In this document: in pieces, positions 55,506 to 64,000 of the stretch
Layout: each line of letters opens with the position of its first letter
How positions within the stretch are numbered: the first letter of the stretch is position 1
Program-made: the position numbers and the translations under genes
Notes under the pieces: model-generated
What the model saw: the letters and a program-made list of their open reading frames with translations, nothing else
Database searches by the model: none
Told to the model about the DNA's origin: nothing
Assembly: GCA_037349105.1 (NCBI GenBank)
Contig: JAYJMM010000124.1
Coordinates: forward strand, 592,501 to 656,500
Direction of reading: 5' to 3'
DNA: 64,000 nucleotides
Source: Limnomonas spitsbergensis
Taxonomy: Eukaryota; Chlorophyta; Chlorophyceae; Chlamydomonadales

Positions 55506-57200
55506 GAATGATTGCATTGCACATGTTGCAGCACGGCACCATACAACGGGGCAGAGTGATGCAGTTGTGGCAATGCTGCATTGCGTGAGGAACATTATTT
55601 TGAGCTCTTGGGAGCAATGAGCATGATCTGCTCGCTGCCTCAACAAACTCCTCGTACCAAACACTTGCCGTCATGATGTGTTGCAAATTTCACCTGATAT
55701 CTAATAGCATTAAGCGGGCCAGTCCTGCCCCCGAGCATGAGCTACAGGGGGGTCGCACCAAGAGTGCATTACAGCTATGGCAGCGTGTCTCTAAATCGGC
55801 ATGTTTGCTGACCGTGCCCCCCTCCACGACGTCCACCAATGCACAGCAAGTGGACATGGGCTTGCACAAGAGGCGGCTCATCAGGCCCCCGTGAAGACTG
55901 TGCACTACGCTTTGTTGCCTTCAGGTGAAGCTTTTTTTCGATGTGGATTTCATCTTTACCTCAGGCACACTTCACCTGCACTCCAGCTGGAGGCTCTTGG
56001 GTGTTTGGCGGCGCAGGGCAGCCCCTGCCGATGGGGGGGGGGGGGTCCAACAGTACAGAGCACTAATAAGTAACCTCTGTTGATGCGGCCCATTGGGGCT
56101 CATATACCCTGGAACTGACACGTGAACCTGACACATAATCAGCCGTATGCCTGCCAGTGTTTATTTAGGGCACTTCAGCTGCACCTCAGCTACATATCAG
56201 CTGCACTTCAGCTACACAACGGCCTGTTGCTTGGGTGGCATGGTGCAGCGAGCACTGATGCTGGGGCCACCAGCCATGGGCCATTTCATGTTTCATGGCA
56301 TGGACGACATGGCATGGATATTCCTGACCACAATAGATACCGCACAACCACAATGCAACTGGAATCGCACATGCTGTCTTGCGGTGAAGAGGGCTTACTG
56401 CGCGGTCACTCTGCAGCAGCCCTTGCCTCCCCCCCTCCCCTCCCAATCCCCCCCTCCACCCTGCTCAAAACCGCCCCTCCTGTCGCTTTTACCCCACTCG
56501 CAGGGACGGCTGCCCCTGCTTGCTTGCGGCTCCTGTGCATCTCGTGGTCGAGGCGGACTGCGGCTGATGATATTACAGCCATGCATCATGTGGCTGGGAT
56601 AAATAGCCCTTCCTCTCAGCCTTGAGCCACGTTCAGACCCGTATTCGGATACTGTGCTGCGTCGGGGTGGGCTGACATGGGCTGGTGGGTGTGGGCTGGC
56701 CTGGCATTGCCCTTGTCTCGTTCCTTGACCCCTCTCCCGCTATCCTGTGTATTGCAAGTGCCCTGGTATTTACCTTGTCTTGTTCCTCGACCCCTGTCCT
56801 GCTTTCTCGTGTATTTTGTGTTTTGCTTCCATGTCAGTGAGCCGTGTTGGCTCCAAGAGACACGTGTGTGGCATGTTTGCGTCACTAGGTATATTGAACC
56901 CTGTGCCCTGTGTGGTCTTTTCTCGGTGGCACCGCTCCAATCCCATTTAGGTGTGTGCGTGAAGGGAACTAGAGAATGAGCGACTGCCCTGTCTGCCAAG
57001 GCCCGGCCAGGATGTCTGACCTTCTGGATGTCATGCTGTTGTGGGAGATGGCGCTGGCTGCCCGGTGTTGGAGTGCGTGACCACACTGATGGGAACCTGA
57101 GGGGGGCCCATTTGCCTGGGTGCCAGGGCCTGGGCCAGGCTGACGGACCTTCTGGATCTCAGGCATCGCTCGGGGATGGAGCCCGCTGGCTGCCGGTTAG
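55506..57200. other. Region without a supported gene
   Basis: A family C copy lies at 56165-56250, the inverted 85-bp repeat at 56235-56325, and ctcgacccctgtcctgctttc-like repeats at about 56715-56815. No continuous exon structure was found. Further exons of the 54796 gene could be hidden here. Confidence 0.4.
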
Positions 57201-57204
57201 AACG

Positions 57205-57745
57205 GTGCATACCCGCTGGGCCCTGCTGAACGCTCGGCAACGTGGGGCTGGTAGGGAATGCCTAGGCTCAATGCCAGCTACCATCCTCATGGTTGGCTGC
57301 CGGTGATGAGGCGAGTCTGTCACGGGCTGTGACGGCTGATTTGTTTTTGTTTTCTTTGCTTCTTGTAGTTCTTACTGATCTTTCTCTACCTCCCCAACCC
57401 ACGAATCAAAAGTTGGTTAGTATGGGGATAGATGCTGCCAAGGCAAATGTGTGGCGTCAACTCAAATGACTGGCCTTGTATAGTATACACGATAGCCATG
57501 CTTCAGCCAAAATGGGCGGCTTTTTTAATCCACACACTTGTTTGCTAATATATCTATTTATTACCTGGCCTTGTCATAATGAGGTCGACACAATTAAACA
57601 GTGCTTCAATTATTTGTTAGCAAGGCCTGAGGTTTATCACTGTGCATACCTGTTGGATGGGCCATGCTGAACGCTAGACCACGTGGGGCTGGTAAGGTGG
57701 TAGGGGATGAACAGCTCAAGTCCAGCTACCATGCACAGTCAGGAC
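57205..57745 (+). repeat. Dispersed repeat family B, two copies
   Basis: Copies at about 57205-57300 and 57640-57740 share 'gctgaacgct', 'cgtggggctggta' and 'ccagctaccat' with the copy at 4130. Confidence 0.65.
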
Positions 57746-57789
57746 CATGGTGCAGCCATGGAACATGGAGCCCGGCAGGGGGGGAGAGA

Positions 57790-58425
57790 GAGGAGCAGGG
57801 CCCAGGGGTGTAATGTCATCAACTATTCAATGACAACTGTCCCGTTGGAAGAAAAGAAACATAAGGGAAGAGGGAAAGAAGGAGAAGAACACAAAGGAGA
57901 GGGAAATACTCCCCCCAAAAAGGACAAGGCAGCCCGTTATCAACAGTTAAACAGCGCATCAGGGATACCACGGGGCCCGTGTTGCGTCCAGACGTCTGCT
58001 GAGAACCGGGTGCTTCTCTTCTTACTTGCTGTTATTTCTTTCTTCTTGTACCCTCTCCCTTGACTTTCGTAGCTATCTTTTTGTTTGCCGTCGTGGCCGA
58101 GTTAAAAAAAAAAGCAGGGCGCAGAGGTGTTACATCATTAACCTTTGTGACGGGAAGAGGCTATAGGTCAGTCGCTGCCTGACGCAGTTTAGGGACGGCT
58201 TCTCCCCGCTCCTGCATGGCCCATGCATGGGTGTTACGACATGATCTGGCAGTCAACGACGTTACACCTCTGGGCCCTGCGCAAAAAGGCTGGGCCGCAT
58301 GGGCGCCTGACATGATCTGACAGTAACGAGGGTTGATAAATGGCCCAGTTGATGTATGTGTGGCAGGTCCTCCCTATTGCCAGATCTCATTGAGCAGGGC
58401 CCAGAGGTGTCATGTCACGGCACCC
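57790..58425. repeat. Family A modules
   Basis: Modules at about 57795-57825, 58075-58140, 58255-58310 (opposite orientation) and 58390-58420. The 58080 and 58255 copies face each other. Confidence 0.7.
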
Positions 58426-58499
58426 TGCTGGTCCATGCTCAAGAGATGAAGCTAGGGTGGGCTGCAGTTTTTTTTAGTGGGATTTGCAATTAATTTTGG

Positions 58500-59460
58500 T
58501 TACTTTCTGTGCGCGAGCCGGGGGTGTGTGTGGGGGGGGTCCCCCCCACCTGGGGGTTCGGGGGCAACGCCCCCCGAGCTCAGAAGAAACGGCTCTATCT
58601 GCAGAGGAAGACACATTATGAAAATGCTCAGAAGTAAATGATTTGAAGTTTAATAGCATGCCATCTTCCTCATTCTGCACAGCACGGCGATGCCCAGAAG
58701 AGGTCACGTGCCGCTTGATGGTGGCAGAGCGTCCACTGAGGAGGCATCAGGCATGCACACAGCTTGCAGTTCACCTTCCCCTCAGAGACTGCTTCCAGGC
58801 ATGGGTACTGCTCAAGCCATTTAGGTTTCACTGCATGGCGCTCCTTGTCCCGCCACACACCATCGCTGGCTCCCCGGTCAGCTTTGCGGCGTTTAGCTGT
58901 TGTTGCCCCTGCCGGTGAGAAGCGGCACTCTGTAGCACCGGCTGCTGTGGCAGGCCTGGCAGCCCCCTCCTCCCCTGACGATGAATCCATGACTGACAGG
59001 AAGTCGGCGAGACGGTCGGGCCTTGCATGGGATGCTGGACCACATGCAAGGGATCCAGGAGCTCCTGCATGAGATGACGGAGCTCCCCATCATCTGCCTC
59101 CTCCTCATCTGATGAGTCCTCATCTGATGAGCCCAGCCTGAGATCAGGCATCCGGTCATCGTATGCCTCCCCCTCCTCCACATAATCTTCGTCCTCATCA
59201 TCTGTTTCCCCCTCTCCGGCCTCCAAAGGTGGCGCTGTTTGCTGGTCTGCCTTTGGAACCGGCTTCCTTGGCCGGCCAGGCTTCCGCATGGGCTGGATCT
59301 CTACTAATGTGTCAATATTTGCGGCCACGGCATCACTTGTATTAGGAAGAAACGACAAATCGAGCGTTGCTTGCCCAGGCTCGGCCCCCTTGGCGGCATT
59401 GTTGCGAAAGGAGTTCAGAAAGGCACTTCGGCAATTAAGAAAAGTGACTCGAATCGAACG
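58500..59460 (-). pseudogene. Frame-broken AT-hook / BED-like zinc-finger protein gene
   Basis: Minus strand. A frame open from about 59460 contains NSFRNNAAKGAEPG, the AT-hook MRKPGRPRKP, a long acidic stretch (EGETDDEDEDYVEEGE) and ELRHLMQELLDPLHVV. The sequence then continues in another frame (MDSSSGEEGAA ... RHAVKPKWLEQYPCLEAV ... VNCKLC). The second half of the zinc finger (SGRSATIKRHVTSSGHRRAV) lies in a third frame. C-x2-C and H-x5-H finger halves of a BED or related type are thus split by frameshifts. Such proteins are usually transposon-derived or DNA-binding regulators. No splice sites repair the frame changes, so it is probably dead. Confidence 0.6.
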
Positions 59461-59744
59461 CCGTCAGTCTAGCCTTTGCCTCACGGTACAAAGCAGGTTT
59501 CGGGGCTTGCGATCTTGAAGCGCAAATAATTAAAATCTGGTTACCGCTCAACTGAGCCTCTGCGAGGCCGAATTAATTGTTTGGTTACCGGTTTGTTTAC
59601 GAGTCGTAACCAGTAACCACTAAAAAAAATCTGGTGGGCTGGTCCTCCGATCGATGATACAGACTTCCGCTAACACTCATCGGCCTCCCCTTTTGTTCCT
59701 TTCTTTTTTTACCTCTTCCTTCTGGATTCTTCTATTCTCCCTTC

Positions 59745-59818
59745 TCAACAGTTGGGCGCCCACGTGGCCAATCCTTCTTTTGCATGGCCCAGAGGTGTAA
59801 CTTCATTGACTTCCACTA
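59745..59818 (+). repeat. Family A module
   Basis: Complete copy: 'cagttgggcgcccacgtggc' then 'catggcccagaggtgtaac' then 'ttcattgac'. Confidence 0.85.
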
Positions 59819-60099
59819 GCTAGCTAGTATACCGGGGCAGGCAGGGGTGGGAGGCCCTGGCTTTTGATTGCAGAGGGCATGGTCGAACTTGTTAAGAGCA
59901 AGTCTCTTGAGGGGATTGGGATTCGGTCTTCCTGTCCGTTGTTTTTATTTGCCCCGGTTGTTGTTGTTGTTTGGAGGGTGGAGACTCCTTTCTTTTCTCT
60001 CTTGCCAACTCTCTCGAGCTCCATAACCCAAGGGGGCCCTGCTTCAAATGCTCAGATGCACGGGCGTCGGGCGCCCAACCTCTTATGTTTGGCAGGAAG

Positions 60100-60390
60100 A
60101 GATGACCCCATAATTGAAAGACACTTCAGATATTTACAACGATTTCGATTATTTTCATACGTCAGATCCACAGCTCAAAAATACGTGTGATCATACTCCA
60201 TGCCAGACACAGAAATGGCAAAAGCTGCTTACCGCATTTTCAAACATGAGCACCAACCCAGTCAAACTCAACTATTCTGCCCAGCGGGTATACACCATCC
60301 TAAACCATGCAAACCAACTGCCCGCAAGAAGACAGAGAGCTTCATTAAAAGAGAGGCCTACAGGTACTAGACAGGACCCTTCAACGTGAC
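60100..60390 (+). other. Coding-like AT-richer fragment
   Basis: A frame reading EDTSDIYNDFDYFHTSD ... CQTQKWQKLLTAFSNMSTNP ... NHANQLPARRQRAS has natural-looking codon use, but no ATG context, domain or splice partner. It may be a transposon or transferred-gene fragment. Confidence 0.25.
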
Positions 60391-60614
60391 GAGGGTTGAC
60401 CAATGCAGAGCCCCCTTCATAAACTGGCCAGAAAGATAGCCAAACCCGGCATGGCCTTGAACATGGTCCCTGCCTGAAATGAAACAAGCGAGTCTGGCCT
60501 TATTTGGGTCTGTCAAGCAGATGCCTCGTTAAGAAGTAAATTTGTAGTAGTCAGGGCATGGCAAAAGCAGGGAGTCTCTCAAATTTTGTCATATCCAGCC
60601 GTTACCGTTCAGTT

Positions 60615-60860
60615 GTCATCATCATCAGCAGCAGCAGCAGCATGATCATCAGTAGCATGAGCAGCAGAAGCAGAAGCTTCAGAGGCAGCAGAAGCTTCAG
60701 TAGCTATGGCAGAAGCGGAAACAGCAGAGAAGTGGCCAGGGCTGGTCCAGGCGCTCTCAAGGAGAAAAGAGACTTTTAGCCCCCAGATCTGGACACAGCC
60801 GCCGCCGCTGCCATCACCACCATCACGACTGCCACCACCGCCGCAACATTTCCCCCATCA
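60615..60860 (+). repeat. CAG/CCG-rich low-complexity stretch
   Basis: 'agcagcagcagcagc' and 'agcagaagcagaagc' words, then gccgccgctgccatcacc. No supported gene. Confidence 0.6.
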
Positions 60861-61153
60861 TCAGTTTGATTGCTGTCCAAGCAGCCAAGCTGTCAGCCGT
60901 TGTCTTGCACCCCATGTCATCCTCGCCATCCTCAGGCATCTTGGCATGGCATGACCTGCCGCCCTCTCCTCGAACGAGGCCGCCGCTGACCCGCCGGACC
61001 CTCCAACTTCCACCATCCTCGGACAAGACATACCCCGCTGTCCACGCATGGCGAGGAGATAGGCGATGACCAGCCTAGCCCGCCGTGGAGATGAGAAAAC
61101 GAGGGTGCCGTATTCCCCCTCAGAAACAGCCACCCCGAAGGACCCATATCCGC

Positions 61154-63490
61154 TCAGAACGCCATTGCAGGCTGGGCAGTGAGTGCCTCCGCGGCCTTGG
61201 GAGAGGACACGGGCGGAGACATCCCAGTGACAGGCATGCCCCAGCCTCCCTCACCAACAGGCGCACCGGCAGCGCGGCCGTTGGTGCTGCCGGCGCCGGC
61301 AGCGGTGTTTGGGCGGCTTGTAGAGCCAAACCTGAGGGGGTTTTTAAGGTCAGGGGTTCAGGGCTGCTGAGCCAACCTCAAGTGCTTTGCGGTGGCAAAA
61401 AATACAGAGCACCACAGAGGCTTACATGTATTTGCTCAGCTATTTTGCGGGCGTATGCTTGCTATGACCCTTCCTAAGACTTCATACTCTTCATACTCTA
61501 AGCAAAGTCCGATAATCAAACATGTAGCCATTGTAGGTGTGTATTCAAAGGGTGAAGGGTTTAGGATGAAGGGTTGAGGGTGAAAGGGTCTCCAGATTTT
61601 GTTAGATGTTTTCACCGAGTTTTCACCACACTTTAGATCTTGTATGCTGCCCGCCTGCCGTACCCGGGCGCCCGCATGCTCCCCGCCCCCACCTGGCCTG
61701 CCGAGTGTCGACTGATCCCGCGTTGGACTCAAGCGGCGTGTTGGTGTAGCCGGGGCGCGGAGCAGAGGCCGCCCGGCGCCAGGCCTGCATGGCGCTGCTT
61801 GGGCCGCCCAGTGTGGATCTCATGGCGGCCAGATCGGCCATCAGCCCCTGCCGCTCATTGATGTCCAGCATGGCCTGCATGGAGTGAGTATGGAGGGGGC
61901 ATGCAGCAGCAATGGTGCCGGTTGAGAGCTGGCTGGTGACAGGCATGGAGTGGGCAAGGAGTGGGCATGGCCTGCATGGTGCCCGGCATGCAGCGGGCAT
62001 GGCCTGCATGATACCCAGCATGCTCAGGGCATGGCCTGCATGGTGCCCGGCATGCAGCGGGCATGGCCTGCATGGTGCCCGGCATGCTCAGGGCATGGCC
62101 TGCATGATACCCAGCATGCTCAGGGCATGGCCTGCATGGTGCCCGGCATGCAGCGGGCATGGCCTGCATGGTGCCCGGTATGCTCAGGGCATGGCCTGCA
62201 TGGTGCCCGGTATGCTCAGGGCATGGCCTGCATGGTGCCCGGCATGCAGCGGGCATGGCCTGCATGGTGCCCGGCATGCTCAGGGCATGGCCTGCATGGA
62301 GCAGCAAGGGAGCCGGTTGAGAGCGGGGAGGGAACGGGCATGCAGCGGGCAGGTAACAGGACACCCTTAACCCTCATCCCTTTAACCTAGGCATGGATCA
62401 GGCGTGGGAGTGGGCAGCTAGGGGACATGGTGGAGACGAGGAGCAGGCATACATCAGAATTCGGAAATGACGTGTGGTATGGGGCGGGCAGGTAGCAGGC
62501 ATATGGCGGCAGGGAACAGGTTTTGAGACGAGCAGGGGAGCAAGTTAAGGAGGCATGATGAACAAGTTCATGTTTGTGTTTAGGGGGTATCATGATTTAT
62601 CATGGTGTAGCATGGGGTAGCATGGGGTAGCATGGGGTAGCATGGGGGACCGTGCTAGTGGTGTGTGTATAGTCGTCTACATCAATATGCATGTAGGTGT
62701 TGATCATGGGCTGGGATCGATACATCTGAACAGCGTGTGCATGGCGGTGCATAATGGCATGGGCGTTTCACAGACAATCCACGTATTTTTTGGCGGCCCT
62801 AAGGCCTTGCCCAACCTGTGACAAGAACAGCGCGGCAAAAGCCCCAATAAAAAAAATGCAAGCTAACAGAGGGGCGTGAATTAGGGGATCCTTTTTTATT
62901 CTGGCCAAAGCATGGAACGCGGCTGACATAGTAATTATCGAGGACGCCTTTTCCATGTGGACAAAAGCATGGGTCTTCCAGTTCGGCCAAAGCATGGGAC
63001 GTAGTCAGCATGGCAATTAGTGTGTAGTTCTGTTGGTATGCTAAAAGTGAGATCGCCATGCATGGCTAGCATGCGCTTGCGCGTGGCGGAGCGTGGCAGG
63101 ATAACGACGCATGCCCTGTGTGCATGGTGGTGCATGGTGGTGCAGGTGGTACATGTTAGTACATGGTGGTGCATGGTGGTACATGGCCAGCATGCCCTTG
63201 TACGTGGCGGGTGTGGCAGGATATCGACGCATGCTTTTTGTGCATGGTGGCGCATGGTGTTTCATGGTGGTGCATGGTGGTGCATGGTGGTGCATGGTGG
63301 TGCATGGTGGTACATGGTGGTGCACGGTGGTGCATGGAAGGACATTGAGACTACTGCATACCGTGGGCGCGGCCAAGTTGAGATCGTCGTTCTTGGCCAG
63401 CATGCCCTTGTGCATCCCGCTTGGCTTCGTGCCCGGAGCCGCCATCACGGGCAGGCCCTGCTTGGTGGTCCCAAGCCAGTACACCTCCTC
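61154..63490 (-). CDS. Unidentified protein, C-terminal three exons
   Basis: Exons (minus): 63362..63490, 61693..61874 and 61154..61331, ending at the TGA at 61154-61156. GT-AG junctions have agreeing phases (0 then 2). The product reads EEVYWLGTTKQGLPVMAAPG, KGMLAKNDDLNLAAPT, then AMLDINERQGLMADLAAM, AWRRAASAPRPGYTNTPLES, and a Gly/Ala/Pro-rich tail (FGSTSRPNTAAGAG ... AQPAMAF). I do not recognise a domain; the tail looks disordered. A small exon between the first two cannot be excluded. The 5' part lies to the right, probably beyond the window. Each junction carries exon-edge echoes. Confidence 0.7.
61875..62310 (-). repeat. ~30-bp minisatellite seeded by an acceptor junction
   Basis: About twelve copies of 'ggcatggcctgcatggtgcc' plus 'cggcatgcag' in alternating variants, immediately upstream of the exon starting at 61874. 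Each carries catgcag|gccatg on the minus strand, identical to the real acceptor junction. Confidence 0.92.
63060..63361 (-). repeat. Echoes of the 63362 donor edge plus gcatggtg repeats
   Basis: 'ggccagcatgcccttgtacg' (about 63185) and 'gctagcatgcgcttgcgcgt' (about 63064) copy 'ggccagcatgcccttgtgca' of the exon (63396), interleaved with 'gtggtgcatggtggtgcatg' microrepeats (63120-63340). Confidence 0.8.
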
Positions 63491-63534
63491 CTGCGAGATC
63501 AGAAATCAATTTCCATTGTATGGTAACCCAAGTT

Positions 63535-63870
63535 GCAGGTTAGTACCAGAGCTGCCATCACAGGCGGGCTTCACTTGGTGGTCCCAAGCCAAGACGGCTC
63601 CACCAGCGAGATCCGAATTCAAATTCAAATTCAAATTCAAGCGACAATTCTGGCTGGGGCCCAACCGGAGTTTCTGGCTGGGGCCCAACCGGAGTGATAA
63701 TTCACCAAACGAGACGTCTTTTTGCTTGGCGACATAGCGAGCTATTGTTCGCTTCGCAGAAGATTTACAAGGTGACGCTTATTACTGTAGCCGCGGTCAT
63801 GATCCATCTCTGCTTGTTGGTCCCAAGCCTGGACACCTCCTCCTGTGGCAGTCCAAATCAATTTCCCAGC
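63535..63870 (-). pseudogene. Two pseudo-exon copies of the exon at 63362..63490
   Basis: One copy at about 63545-63620 has lost its acceptor and has a TGA after the Thr-Lys codons. A second at about 63785-63855 keeps the acceptor and reads EEVSRLGTNKQRW before diverging. Both lie in the intron upstream of the real exon. Confidence 0.85.
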
Positions 63871-64000
63871 AACACTCGGTCGTCACCTGCAGAATCTGAA
63901 GGATCAGCATACCTGCCTTTCACACACCTATAGGCCCCCAACCCCACCCACACCATCAGAAAGATAATAACTCAGGTTTCCTAGCAGGTTCCCCTTTCAC

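Overview
This is a eukaryotic nuclear window with intron-rich genes, GT-AG splicing (one GC-AG case), a Pol III tRNA gene with internal boxes, GC-rich coding DNA and very heavy low-copy repetition. The protein families (Spinster-type transporter, EDR2 C-terminal domain protein, F-box/LRR protein, MYND+CS protein) and the codon style fit a green alga, most likely Chlamydomonadales. A large repeat-laden genome such as Haematococcus is possible, but I cannot prove the species. There are no bacterial operons and no CRISPR array.

Layout. 1-2831 (-): 5' part of an F-box/LRR gene that runs off the left edge. 2.8-8.0 kb: intergenic, with a dispersed palindromic repeat family and a broken LINE-like retroelement tail between ~220-bp inverted arms. 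8044-19771 (-): a complete 11-exon, 519-residue Spinster-like MFS transporter. 19.8-23.0 kb: intergenic repeats. 23.0-28168 (+): MYND zinc finger plus CS (NudC/p23) domain protein, lacking only its first exon(s). 28.2-31.4 kb: AT-richer intergenic island. 31383-50103 (+): a complete 11-exon, 475-residue EDR2_C (DUF1336) protein with a 4.2-kb, 59-bp satellite in intron 5 and a tRNA-Gly(GCC) in intron 9. 50.1-54.8 kb: repeats and gene fragments. 54796-55455 (+): partial unidentified coiled-coil gene. 55.5-61.1 kb: repeats and a frame-broken AT-hook/zinc-finger gene. 61154-63490 (-): last three exons of an unidentified gene that probably continues beyond the right edge.

The splice models were built by hand. 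For the transporter and the EDR2 gene every junction keeps phase, and the joined lengths (1560 and 1428 nt) are exact multiples of three, which supports them strongly.

The most striking property is shared by all these genes. Most introns carry degenerate tandem copies of the adjoining exon edge (exon end plus splice site plus first intron bases) on the intron side of the junction. I counted over 20 such junctions in 5 of the 6 gene models with strong examples, plus a weaker set in the sixth. Several large minisatellites (99, 86, ~30 bp, and probably the 59-bp satellite) are amplified from or bracketed by these echoes. This looks like a general intron-growth process that leaves decoy splice sites and pseudo-exons, and it is my main candidate for an undescribed phenomenon.
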